Shown: positions 26,163 through 37,980 of the stretch, piece after piece
Layout of the letters: every line of letters begins with the position of its first letter
Position numbering within the stretch: position 1 is the stretch's first letter
Source of the DNA: Certhia americana
Lineage: Eukaryota > Chordata > Aves > Passeriformes > Certhiidae
DNA: 64,000 bases
Direction of reading: 5' to 3'
Assembly: GCA_018697195.1 (NCBI GenBank)
Contig: CM031861.1
Location: 4,586,114 to 4,650,113 of the forward strand
Position numbers and translations under genes: made by a program
The notes under the pieces: generated by a model
Database searches by the model: none
The model's input: the letters and a program-made list of their open reading frames with translations, nothing else
Told to the model about the DNA's origin: nothing

Positions 26163-27538
26163 ATAGTAAATATCAAATTCTGATGATTGTTGAGTGAGGT
26201 GCCAGACTAGCTGATGTAGAGGTTTAGGTGGCCAAATTTTAACCAAAACCTTGCTGTTTGCATTTATTTCTAACTAATTTGATCTTGATCTATTAGAGAA
26301 CTACATCTAATAACTGGAACTAGATCTCCTGATATTTTGTAAACAGGTTTTGAACTACTCCAAGAAACTCTGAGTACATCAGTTAAATTAGACAGCTTTC
26401 TACAACTAGAACTTGTATTCATATTATTAAAAATAAAACTTTATCAATATGTATGTGGGTTTTTGAGTGGCTTCCTTAGTTCTATGTCTTGAGCTCTTCC
26501 ACAGTCAATAAGTTCTATGAACTGTGCAATAAAGGATTGCATTGTTGTTCATCACACAGAGTAAAATAATGGTATCTAAGAGTTGTAATGTGCTGTCTTA
26601 CAGCATCTTTGTGATTTACAGCTTTTTTCCAGCAGACTTATCCCTAGGGGGCCAAAACCAGGAGTACAGTATGCTTAGGAGGCATTGTTTAGTTAATGAA
26701 CAACTATTCTGAGTTATACATTAAACTTCCTGCCTTTGAGACTGTGCTAATTAGCTAAATGCAGTCTCTTCTATAAGTACACAGACAGAATGTGATATTT
26801 TGAAAACAAAAATGTGATAAAAAATAATGTTAATCATGTTCAAATGACTAGTGAAAGTACAGCAGTTTGTTCAGGGTGCTATTCTTTGGGGACTTTTTGT
26901 TCCACATAGCTCTGCTGTTTTTCATAGCTAATGTATAAGAAGACTTGGATGTGACATAAATATTTGATGTAGTTGAAGCATATCTTAGAAGGATTGTGGA
27001 AAACCTTGGGTGTACTTGAAACTCACATGAGTTTCCTAAAGGATGGGCCAAATCAGACAAGTGGCTGTGACAGTGATTATACAGTATTGTGGTTTTCAAC
27101 ACGGTCAGTAGAGTGCAGGAAATCAAATTCTATTCTCACTGGTAAAGTCTCTAACTTTGTGAAAAAGATCAGGGCTGCTTTGGCATTAGTCAATTTCATT
27201 TGCTAGCTTTTCATTCGTCTATTAATCTATTTTCCAGTTGTTTTCTCATTAGGGCAGAATAAAATGATTAATTCTCTGTGAACATCTGTGTGCCCTTTCA
27301 TTTTCAGGGCAGAACTTAGTTAACTCTCTTTCCAAACGTGAGTGAAAAATCCACAGAAGCTTTGAAGTGTCCCAGCATTTCTAGAGTCATTCTATGCAAT
27401 TCTGGTGGCAAACCAAGAGCATATGAACAGCACTTCAAACTAAACTGATTTCCAGGTGTTTACAAGGATGTGTACATCATGTAAGCATTTATCTGCTACA
27501 CCTAGACACCATAACTCTGGAGTTTTTACTTGGTTCTG
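26163..27538. other. AT-rich noncoding DNA, nothing recognised
   Basis: No gene, RNA or repeat family is recognised in this stretch. Confidence 0.55.
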
Positions 27539-27859
27539 AGATATAGATATATAGAGATATAGATATAGATATAGATATAGATATAGATATAGATATAGAT
27601 AGAGATAGAGATAGAGATAGAGATAGAGATAGAGATAGAGATAGAGATAGAGATAGAGATAGAGATAGAGATAGAGATAGAGATAGAGATAGAGATAGAG
27701 ATAGAGATACAGAGATAGAGACAGAGATAGAGATAGAGATACAGAGATAGAGACAGAGATAGAGATAGAGATAGGTAGGTAGAGATGATATAGATATGTA
27801 TGATATAGATGTAGATATAGATGTAGATGATACAGATATAGATATGGATACAGATATAC
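27539..27859. repeat. GATA-type microsatellite, (AGATAG)n with variants
   Basis: About 320 bp of hexanucleotide repeat. The left part is mostly GATATA units, the middle is a long pure AGATAG/GATAGA run (about 27,600-27,708), and the right edge is degenerate GATATA/GATGTA. At 27,709-27,740 and 27,741-27,772 a 32-bp unit containing ACAGAG variants is repeated perfectly, so copying by blocks as well as by single units has occurred. The 123-codon minus-strand frame made of alternating Ile and Ser codons is an artefact of the repeat. Confidence 0.97.
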
Positions 27860-30139
27860 GGGAAAATCTTTTGTTGAGGAATCTTTAGCTCATACATTGC
27901 TCACTGTTCCATCCATCATATCTCATTTGTCAAATGTATTAGTTTTGACCTCCATCAATCAAAGTGTCCTGGAAATTTTAAACACACCCATTATTAGTAG
28001 TTGCTAAAATTGGTACAAAATACAGATATTCTTCTTTGCTCACATTAGTTCGAATATGACTATGTCAGAAACTTGAATAATTCTTCTGGTGGCTTACGAT
28101 TTATAACTGCAGTTGATTACTTCTCTGAAATGAAAGGCTTTGAAATTCTTATCACCAGAATTCAGAGGGAAGCATTTGCTGCTTTCCTCTTCATTAGGCT
28201 GAAGAAGCTAATCTCCTTTAATGACTCATCTCCTTGGTTTGATCTCTGTTTGAAGCTGGAAGAATGGTAAGCTGATTTTGAGGTGTTTTGTTCCAGCATG
28301 CAACATTACTATGTTGCAAAAATAGTTTGGCTCTTGGCTGTACTAAACATGGCTAGAAGATCAGAGAACTTCCATTCTAGCTTTGTTTTATATATTACTC
28401 ATACTGAAGTGCTGTACATATATATTCTAGAAATATTTTTAAAGTCTCTAAAATAGTCAGGAAATATGGGAGTGAAGGACAAGCAGTGAAGCATTGGAAA
28501 TCAGTGTTCTGTTCAACATTATGAATAATGAAAAAGTCCAGTGAAGCCAGCTGTATCTGGACTGGTAAAATACTACAACTCACAGAAATATATTCCTGGT
28601 TGTTAGCATACCCTGATAAGGTCTTGCATCTTCAGTGTTGGGGGGGTTGGGTTTTGTTGTTTCTTTATGTTTGTTCGGGGTAATTTTTTTTTTTTTTTGT
28701 TTTCTTGTTCTTTTACTTGGCTCCAGTGTACTCTTAATTAAAAGAATAAAATTGCTTCTAGTCTGAGAAGTTTCTGATTCAGTATTTCCAGTGTTTTAGA
28801 GGAAGTATTGGTGAATATCTCTATTCAAAATCTGTTCAAACCTGCCTTCCTCAATAGCTTCTTACTCATAAATGTGTGCTTGCTTTTTGCATGTTATTTA
28901 GGTTAGGTGCAGAGAGTTCTGTGCCAGCAAGCTCTGTATCTCAATATGTTGAGTCTAAACTCAAAAAGAATCAAGAACCAAGTCTTCAGAAAAAGCTTCT
29001 CTGCTTTGCCCTGTATTGTTCAGTAATGCTTCAACAATATTCTGTGCTGTATAAATTAGAAAAGGATGAGTTGAGGAAAACAGGCTTTTGAGGTGAGGAA
29101 GGATTTGAAATTTGAACTGTGCTGCTGCTTGTTCAAGGACTCTGACCTGCAACTTTCTTCAAAGGGCTTGCAAGGGAAGAGCAACCCTATACTGTTTGAT
29201 ATTTTCTATGAAAATTTTAACTCTGTTTGGCTCATTTCTGTAACAAAATTGTGAAATTTCTTGGGTAGATACTGGTGCATGTTTGAAGGCTGAGGAACTA
29301 GGAAACATCTTTGACTTTTCTGCTATTTAAATTTCTTGTAAAGAATGAAAACCTCTTTAGTAATCTCAGTAGACTTTTGCAAGGATTTTGAATCCTTGTC
29401 ACTGTGATAATGCTAACTCTGAGGTTGTGCTAGCTGCCCTTGGTGACCACAATAACTGTCAGGCAGTCTGGGTAACATGGTTTCTGTTTTCCAGGTCACT
29501 CATTGTGTGAGAAGAAATGACGAGGTTAATGAACTGAATTGCACCTCTCCTCTCATTTCAGAGCATGGGTTTTGATCTGCTGTAATTAAGAGTGTAAGGA
29601 GTCTACGGCAAATTCTAAATTCAGCAATACCCCAGGTGAACAACAGCACAGATTTCTGAAGCTATTTTTGTAAAGAGTGTTTTTAAAAGAGAAAACATAT
29701 GCAAAATCCTGTACATTTTTTTGTCATTCTTCTGACATATGAGGGAAAGAAATAATTAGGATGTGACGTTGAATTAACTTCTTATTAAACTCTTGATCTA
29801 GAATACTTTATACTGTTCTGACAGCTTGAGAAGTGGAAGAAAATCTTTCATTTGTCAGATTCATGATGTATTTGCCATCTTGGTTAATAATTGCTCACTG
29901 TTCCTAACACACGGATAACCATGACAGTTGCTCACGAGTCTTTATACATTTTACATTACAATGAGCCTGTTACACTCAAGTATTAATCAGCATTCAGAGC
30001 CCTGGCTACATTTTATTTTCATTTTCCTTTGATGCAGTACATTGATAATGAAAATCAGACCATTAGTTGGATTTATGGGCCAAATATATCTCTATGTAAC
30101 CAGCTCTGTCTCTTAAGGCCAGAAAATTAATCTTTTCAC
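27860..30139. other. AT-rich noncoding DNA, nothing recognised
   Basis: No exon can be supported. An open stretch ending at a GT dinucleotide near 28,267 has no convincing acceptor or family match, so I do not call it. Confidence 0.5.
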
Positions 30140-30254
30140 TTACTCTTTTGCAACTGGTTCTCATTGAGGGAGCTGAGTATGCTCAATAGAAATGCTTACT
30201 TACTCCTTTGCAGCTGGTTCTCATTGAGGAAGCTGAGTATGAGCAATAGAAATG
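30140..30254. repeat. Two-copy tandem duplication, 60-bp period
   Basis: Positions 30,140-30,194 and 30,200-30,254 align base for base at a period of exactly 60, with about five or six substitutions over 55 bp. Both copies contain 'ctggttctcattgagg' and 'agctgagtatg'. The duplication is local and has no coding frame. The divergence suggests it is not recent. Confidence 0.9.
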
Positions 30255-30574
30255 AATGACTGCCAAGTTTCTGGTTTAAGTTTGTTACTGAAGTAGTTAA
30301 ACCTTACTGGTATCTCAGAAAGCTTTTCAATACTCTGAATTTTAAATTTCCTGGGGTTTTTTTAAATTTCTGAAAATTTAATTTCAATGTACTGAATTCT
30401 TAAATTCAAAATAGAATTTCAGAATTCTAAGTAACTGCAAATAGAGCATGTATCCAAATGAAATTTCATGGTGGCACCTCTTCATAAATGAATGATCCCT
30501 GCATCTGTATTTGTGTTAAGTGAGTTTAAAGAGTTGTTCAAAGCACAGAAAAACCCCAAAAAAACCTACCAAAG

Positions 30575-30605
<31 letters not shown>

Positions 30606-30854
30606 CTAAGCACATCATGACCAAGATTTATTAATGTTACTAGAGGAGTAAGGACTCAAGTAGTTAGGAGTACAGTGATTTATGGCTTAAATTCTCATGC
30701 AATTGCTGAATTCTCAGCTGTGTTTTAAATCAATAGGATGATATGAGTGATATTAAAAAAAAATAAAAATAAAAGAATGCTCTACATTGACAGACTGAAA
30801 AAGCTCCAAGTATCCTTACACATAATATTTCTTGGAAGAATAGCCATGTAATGA
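30255..30854. other. AT-rich noncoding DNA with a 27-base A tract
   Basis: The A run at 30,575-30,601 follows an A/C-rich stretch and could be a retroposon tail or simple expansion. No gene is recognised. Confidence 0.55.
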
Positions 30855-31301
30855 TGATGCCTTCTGGAGGCTGAGCTGGAACAGAGACCAGCCAGAGCAA
30901 AGGATAAAGTAGGGATTTATTAAAAGGCCTCACTGGGCACACCTGGGCAGCACAACAGCCCAGCTGGGCTACACCCAAGATGAACCCAAAATGGTCACAA
31001 AATGGACAACTGATCATGAGGTCTCACACTTTTGTAAGTTCTAGTCCATTAGCACATTGGAGTTAATTGTCCAATTATAGCTTCAGGTTATGAAGCTCCA
31101 TCCTTCTTGTTTTTTCTTCTCGCTTCACCGTTGTTTTTTGTCCTTGAGCCTGAAAGTTGTCCTTGGTAGCAAACTAGAAAAGGAATTTTTTTGTCTCCCT
31201 ATCTGTGAAGAGAGCTTAGTAGCACTGAATATGAAACCTAAAACTACCCACCAAATGAGCACAGAATCTAAAAAATACAAAAGCTCAAACTTAAGGCATC
31301 A
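30855..31301 (-). mobile_element. Solo LTR, TGATGCC family, copy 3, minus strand
   Basis: Read on the minus strand the 447-bp element has the same TGATGCC...GGCATCA termini, promoter region and U5 as copies 1 and 2. The poly(A) signal appears as TTTATT on the plus strand at 30,916-30,921. It is inverted relative to copy 2, and the 15 bases upstream of its 5' end (31,302-31,316 on the plus strand) match those upstream of copy 2. No clear target duplication is seen. Confidence 0.8.
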
Positions 31302-31445
31302 ATAGGAATTCTGGTGACTGGGGTTGTATCTTTTTGCTTACCAATGCATTTACAGAGGTAACTAAAATAAAGGTAATAGATGATTTGGTAACAACATTCA
31401 CATAGATACCTGAAGGATCAGAGCATACAGTAAATTTTATACACC

Positions 31446-32109
31446 TGTCCAGGGGTGACCTTACAGTGCTGGTATCCCCACCTCTCTGGTTGGCCCAGAA
31501 ACAAGTTCTGCACCTTCAAAACTAGATCCAAGAGCAAAAGGTGGAGAGGGGGGAGAAACATTTGTCTGCAGAAGTGAATTCCTCTAGCAGGGGCTGCATT
31601 GCTCAGCCAGGACAGTGAGAGAAAGAGAAGAGCACAGAGCTCAGAGCTCTCGGCTTTTGCAGAGAGAAAGAGAGGGAGAGAGAGACAAAGAGATTTTCTT
31701 TTCCTTTTTCATTGGTTTTCCTTGTCATCTAGATTTTGCTTGGACTCCTCCTTCTTCTCCTGGGCCTGTTCAGCTTCTCTCAGGTCCAGGACATCAGAAG
31801 AATTGCTGGGGGACCCCCCCCAACCAACCAAGCTGCACGCCAGGCCTGGCACCCAGGAGAGACTTAGAGACTGAGCCACAGAAGGCTGTCTCTGAATTTG
31901 CCATCTCTTCCAAACAGTGACAAGTTCCATGGTTTAATATTGCTCTTTTTTCTTTTTCATGCTTGTGTATACTTTGTTTGTTAAATAAACAGGTTTTTTT
32001 CTGCTTTTATATCTGGAACTGCTTAGGGAAAGGGCCACTGAAATTGCTTTTTAGAGGAGACCCCTTCAGAGGTTTCCTCCCAAATTTACCCTAAATCAGG
32101 ACATATTCA
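31446..32109 (+). mobile_element. Solo LTR with 5-bp target-site duplication
   Basis: The 664-bp element starts TGTCCAGGGGTGACC and ends CATATTCA. It is flanked by ACACC at 31,441-31,445 and 32,110-32,114. It has a purine-rich U3 portion (31,610-31,695), a TGTATACTTT region near 31,964 and an AATAAA poly(A) signal at 31,984-31,989. An alternative right end is the GGACA at 32,103, which would match the TGTCC start better but lacks a target duplication. Overlapping open frames of 70-100 codons inside are not supported as genes. Confidence 0.7.
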
Positions 32110-32114
32110 ACACC

Positions 32115-33189
32115 TGATCTGGTAAGCAGATAACTGTCTCTTTTGAACATTATTATGATTTAACATCACTATTGCAAATAAGATGAGGGTAGATTTATTA
32201 TTCACTCCAATTTTTAAGCTGCATCACAAACTATTACATAAAAGGATGTTACACTATCTTGCCAAAGTTACAAAAACTGAAAATATTAATTTATTTAAAA
32301 ATTCAGATAAACTGAAAATATACTGTAACAACCTAAGGAATGTTAACAGACTGTTATCATTTTCTGCAAGGTAGGCAAATATGTGGCATGATATCAGACA
32401 GAATAAAATATTGGTGAGGGAATTGCTCTATATTAATATTCTTGCTTCTGTCTAGAAAGAATTTGTATCTGAATAAGGCAAATGACCCACACTGACATCA
32501 TGAGAAAGCTGTGCCTAATTAAACATAAAATCCTGAATAGGCTTATTTTTGCATGTAAAAGTGGATGTCTTAGATAAAAGGATCTTTACAAGATCAGAGA
32601 GAAATTATGAAATTGCAACCTGGATGTTACAAAGGTTTATTCTCTAGGTATTAGCAGCAAAAATATTGCTCAAGGAAAGCAGTTCTACACATTATTCTAT
32701 TATTCAAGTCTATGTGTAATGCTCCAGCAAGTATTTTGGTGCTTTTTCAAAAGGAGTCATGCAGAATTGGTGAAAATTGACTCAAAAATGGGAAGTTCAG
32801 GCTTTTGGGTTGCTTTAATATATGTAGGACTAATGTATAGCACTTCCTTTATTATGAGGCAGACTGCTGTAAAATACTTTATAAGTTAAAAATTTTTGTG
32901 CTGAAACAGCATTAAATAAGGAATGAAAAAATAGACAGTCCAACCAACTTCAAATACTTCAAAACTGTTGTGAGAACCACTATTTCATAGTACATCTTTA
33001 ACATGTGAATGTTATGAGCCACATTAGTGATGTGATCTCTAACAGCAAATGTCAGAAAGCTGCATAAAGCATAAGGTGAAGTAATGTTCCATGTAATATC
33101 AAGTGTCTCTTGAGTTCTTCCAATAGACTTTCATTGGCTCCCCAGAACTTAAGTTATGAACCAACGAGGCTGAAGGATGAAAGCAGAAC
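32115..33189. other. AT-rich noncoding DNA, nothing recognised
   Basis: No gene or repeat family is recognised. Confidence 0.55.
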
Positions 33190-33290
33190 TGTGACATGTC
33201 TGCTTTACAGATGGATAGGCAGTTCACTAGAGTGAGCGATGCAGAGCTGCACAAGCTAGCACCCAGAGCTGGGTCTCAGAGCTGTATGGA
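33190..33290 (+). repeat. Possible ancient MIR-like SINE relic
   Basis: The order 'gctttacagatgga', 'gcagagctgcacaagctagca' and 'ccagagctgggtctc' resembles the core-to-tail part of MIR elements, which end with a tttacagatgagg, cacacagctag and agccgggattc series. The match is by eye, short and diverged. A chance resemblance is possible. Confidence 0.35.
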
Positions 33291-34826
33291 GTGTGGGTTG
33301 GTTGTTTGCATAGAGTTTTTTTGAAAAATAGTGTGGCCTTCCAGACTTTTCTAAATTCTAAATAGTTGCAGCAGGAGTATACACTCCAACATTTCTTCAC
33401 AGTTACATCTCACGTGTATTAGCTTTTCATTATTGCTAGCCAGCAGTATTTGGAGTTTTTTTAACCATGTAGCTGCTACACTAAAAAACTGCAATCTCAA
33501 AATTACAGTTACAAAACAGGAATTTTTAGATTACAGGTTTAATTACACCTTAATTTTAATAATCCTTATTATTACTTTAAAAAGATAATTTCAGGGGCAA
33601 TGACAAATACTAAGAACAGTACATGACAACAAATTTATGTATTGCAGCATAAAAATAATATGATCTGAAGCTTCTACACTACATCAGATTCCTAGTGTAG
33701 TGGCTTTATCTCTTTTGTTGAAAAATCAGTCCAGCTAGGATGGAAGTCTGTGGGTTTAAGGAAGCCCTGTAAATGCTGTTGAAAAAGAAATAGGGTGAGT
33801 GCTGTGTAAAGACCTAAGAAGTCTGTTCTTCCCATTTTTCAGTGGCTTGCACTGAAAGCCTGGGGAAATTATATATGTATAAAAAAATACATAAATTTTT
33901 TGTCAACTGCCCTTCAGATATCTCTATTCCAACTGCTGTCAGAGCAGGGATGGATTTGTCTAGTGTCAAGCCACAATAACAATTTACCAAGTTCTGATCT
34001 TAATTGTCACCATTAGTAAATCAGAAATTTCTCTATAGCAAAGAAAATTTGGCTTTTCTAATGGCAGAAAAAAACTGTCTCTGAATTGCAGAAAAAGTCA
34101 TTAATGTATGCATTATTTATCTTAAAGCACAAATATGATCAACTAAAAGAGTACAGCAGATGAGATGATGAGTATTACAGGCATTGATTTTTTTGGTAGC
34201 AGGGTGTTGGGGTTCCAAACCAAGACAGAGGGGTTCTTTCCATATTATTGAATATAAAAGTTTCCCTTGTTCTCTGTGGGGTTTTTGTCTAAATCTAATT
34301 TTATAAGCTCTGAATAAAAGATAAAAATACAGTATTCACACTTCTTGAAAAATTGTCAATAAAAATGTATAACTTGTTTCTGGTTTAGTTGAATATTGTG
34401 TTCAGGGACCAAAAAATTGAAGGAAAGACATTTAAAATCTTACTATCATATTAGGGATGGGAAATTTGTTTTCAAGCCAGCTGTACTGAAGTACCCTACA
34501 ACAGTATTTCTCAGAAGTATGAATAAAAGAGGATGATTGAAGTGGCAAAATTATAGCAATTTTAATGCATAGATCTCAGTGTTCTATAAATAAATCTGTT
34601 TTGAAAGAATATAAATATAAAGTAAGGCTTGTTCAGTGATGGACAGGAAGAAAATTTTCAGTCTGAAGAAATCACCTTCATAGAGTCTGTTGAATTAACT
34701 TTCTGGATTACATGATTCTGATAGACTCAAACCACACCAAGGCACAGTTCAGTAATTTGAATTAGGTCTGATTGTTGTTTTATGTAAGTTAAGACACTCA
34801 TCTGATGACTAACCTGCACAACATGG
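33291..34826. other. AT-rich noncoding DNA; possible 23-bp LTR remnant at 34,205
   Basis: No gene is seen. At 34,205-34,227 the first 8 and last 15 bases of the LTR type at 20,613-21,331 stand joined, flanked by CAGGG and GAGGG. This is described as a finding and not called as a separate element. Confidence 0.5.
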
Positions 34827-35304
34827 TGTAGGAGATGTTCTATGCCAGAACGGATGGGACAGAACTCAGGCGAGATCTCTGAAGTCAAGTTTTGCAGTTT
34901 GTAGTTTATTCCATAGGGTGTGGGTGAAAGATCCCAGCTCAGAGTTGCTGTGTGCAGCTCAGAGCAGGCTGGAGAGAAAAGAGAGACAAGAGAGAGAGGA
35001 GGCTAGAGAGCAAGGGGCAAGCAAGAGCAAGAGAGCAAGAGAGGAATGGGGAAGCAAGAGAGCGTGCTCTCCTTTTACAATGACTTATATCTCTTTCTGT
35101 GTTGAATATTCTACTTTCTCATCAACCAATCTAGTATCAAATACAGATTTTCTACATTTACATACATCCTTTAGGAATTGCTACATTACCATGTTTTACT
35201 ACTTTCTAATCTCTAAATCTTATTGAGGGACCCTTCCTGTTGAGCTAGGGAGGAAGGGTCTGGGCTGGTTTTGGTATGTCTGCTTGTAAATGACATTCCT
35301 AACA
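34827..35304 (-). mobile_element. LTR, minus strand
   Basis: On the minus strand it begins TGTTAGGAATGTC (35,304) and ends CTCCTACA (34,827). A poly(A) signal is present as TTTATT on the plus strand at 34,905-34,910, and a GTAAAAGG TATA-like box lies near 35,071-35,078. A purine-rich block on the plus strand (34,970-35,060) lies in the transcribed part. The inverted ends TGTTAGG and CCTACA fit an LTR. The flanks do not show a target duplication, so exact ends are uncertain by a few bases. Confidence 0.65.
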
Positions 35305-37890
35305 AAGAGAGAAAGACCTTTGGTCAGCCAAAGCTGTTCTAGAAACATTCACACAAACACTGCTTTCATTTCAATGTCGTTTGTAGTTTCTGCAGTCTTA
35401 GCATCTTTGGCTAAGTTGTCATATTTATAAGACTTTCTTGTGTCTTCCTTTCCAACAACATGGAGTGATGCATCTCATGGCTTAGTCATGTCACTTGAGT
35501 TCTCCAATTTTGTAAATGCTTCCATCTGTAGAATTTTTTGAGTTCCAAATTCCTTAAGCATCCTGATGATGATTCATGCTGTTACTGTTTATAACCTCTT
35601 ATCGAACTGGATTTCTAGTGTCCAGCTGACTGATGTATTTATCACTTGAAGCAGAGGTGGGGGAGCAGGGATAAATTTGCAACACCTTCTTTTATACCAA
35701 GTATCTAAACATCAAGAAAAGTCTTTTCCCTGAAAACTTGATGTATATGAGGGGAAAGTTATGATGTTTTATACCAACTTCAGTTCAAGCTCATTCTTCT
35801 TTGTGGATTAGTCAGCAGGGGTTTTTATTCAAGATCTGCCGTCAAGTTACATGAAATAAGAAATACAAAGCGCCATACCCGAAGACAAAATGTTTCACTT
35901 TTCCCTTCCTTCTCTGCAGAAATAGTAAAGGGATTAAAGCTATGAGGTAAAGAGAACACATTGAAACCAGATTTTTTTAAACTATTTTGTTCCTTGTGAA
36001 AAAGCTGACTGTTTAACCTTTAAATTGCAGTTCACAGGGTTCTAAGTTGTAGAAAGATGGGACTTGGACAGGAAGTTGTCACACATGGTTCACATTTGTA
36101 AATTAAATTGTAAATGTAAATTAAAATGTAAATTGTAGTACAGGTTTGTAGTCATCAATAATTTTATCTAATTCCCCTGACAGGTAAAATGCATGAGCAG
36201 AGTTTCCAAGCATTTTTGTTGGCACTACTTCAGTCTGATCCTGGCTAGCAAAAAATAAGACACTGAGACAGAACAAAACAAACAACAACAACGCAACACA
36301 ACAACAAAAAAATCACTAGCAAACAAAAAAATCTAAGGAAGTTACAGCTTGTAGCTGGTGTTCCCTTAGCAAGGAGGCTCTCTTGATCAACTCCCCATGG
36401 CCCCCACCCTTTCTTAAGGAGAAATTAATTTCAAATCCATTTTGTGACTTTGTATTGTTTCCTACCTTTTGTAGTAGGATTACCCTGAATAACAACTGCT
36501 TCTGCAAGTCTCTAGCTGTTGTCATTTCCATAGTGTCCAGGGATTTTTGTCTTATTATCATTTATTTTTGCTTCTTTTTTTTCACCTAATGACTGGAGTG
36601 CCAGAAAAGGGGTACATAGAGAAAGACGAAGAGAATACTCAGAACAAAGAGATTTTGGTTTAGAATATATGATAATTGAACCAGCAATGTGAATTTATTT
36701 CCAGAATAGTAATTCAGGTGCAATTGATCTTCTAAATATCCATCCTGAACATTGGAGGACAATTAAAAGTTGGCAGTTCTTTCTGGTAACTTAATCATTT
36801 TTGTGTTAGCTCTTTGCAAGAGACTGGCAACTAGTGGAGCAGCTGAGAGCCCGTTCCTTAATTGATCTGGACTGCACAACAGAAAAATTCATCAATAATT
36901 TGAACAATTGTTTTTGGAGGAGAAGCTGCTTATTAATGGTGGGTTATGCTCTGTCTACTGTTTCAAGCTTGCAAAATATGTGTATGGAAGTCCCACTAAT
37001 GGTTACTTTCTTAAAAAATTAACAAATACTTTCTTTTCTAAGATTATCAAGAAAAGATGTTCTTTGCAAAAATCTTTCAGGAAATTATTTTTGTGATGGA
37101 AAAGGGATGAGGAGTGGAACAGCATACACACGGACAGAATGAATGTAAGAAGAGGAGGAGAGAATTAACAGGCAATTACACTGATATTTGGTGGAGATAC
37201 AATTGTCTCAGTGTGGACTGAAAGAGCTAAATTTGAGTGTGTGTGGGGGAACAAAATCTGCATGCTACTCTGATAGCCTACCTACACTAATCTGGTTACA
37301 CTAAAACATCTATTGCTTGCTTAGGTGATATTTACAGCGAGACTTCTGTGACTGGTACAAAGCTATGGCTCTTCCAAGAAAGTAATGCAGCAGTGTTATT
37401 CATCACCACCAGCTGCTTTGTGAGCAGCAAGACATAGAGCTGGTACATGGCTGAGGAGAATAAATGTCCAAAATAGAGAATGACTAAAGAATGGGGAAGA
37501 AAAAGCCATAAATCACATACACAGAATTATCTTCTATCATCGTTATCATGTCAGTTGGATTTGGAAGATGTGCTGTGAGGCTGTATAGAAAATATAAGCA
37601 GTATTGCCTTGTTCAAAACCAAATTATGCTAACTTCTTCAATCTTTCTATAAAGAGATTTCTATAAAGAGATTAACAAACTAATGTAAAAAGTGCCTAGA
37701 TTTTCGTATACAATTTAATAATGGTAACATATGGAGACCACTGAGTTGCTCCATAGGTTGGTAAGGGTTTTTTTTTGTTTTTTAAAGGTCTTACTTCAAA
37801 ATGTATTCCCTTCTTCAGGTCTTCCTTCATGCCCTTGCCTGCTCCCCACAGGGCCCTCTTACATAGCTTCTGATCTTTGGAAGACCTGAC
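35305..37890. other. AT-rich noncoding DNA with an AAC-rich simple repeat
   Basis: An (AAC)n and A-rich tract lies at about 36,272-36,335. Three copies of a short 'ttctataaagagat' -like unit occur near 37,645-37,675. No gene or transposon is recognised. Confidence 0.55.
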
Positions 37891-37980
37891 ATTCTTTTAT
37901 ATTTCAGAAATGGTAAATAAGACCTTTCATCAATTCCAATCCCTTTACTGGATGATAGTAAATACTAATATATTGATGCA
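37891..37980 (+). repeat. 90-bp dispersed duplication, copy A
   Basis: This 90-bp segment recurs at 39,795-39,884 in the same orientation with three substitutions (87 of 90 identical). Homology stops abruptly at both edges. It has no transposon ends, no open frame and no poly(A) tail that I can see. It may be a fragment of a repeat family or a short segmental duplication. Confidence 0.9.

Noticed and set aside
27526..27897. 123-codon Ile/Ser/Tyr-rich minus frame
   Set aside because: It is a direct translation of the GATA-type microsatellite.
28073..28270. Possible internal exon ending in a GT donor at about 28,267
   Set aside because: There is no clear acceptor with a pyrimidine tract, no domain and no partner exons; GT dinucleotides are frequent by chance.
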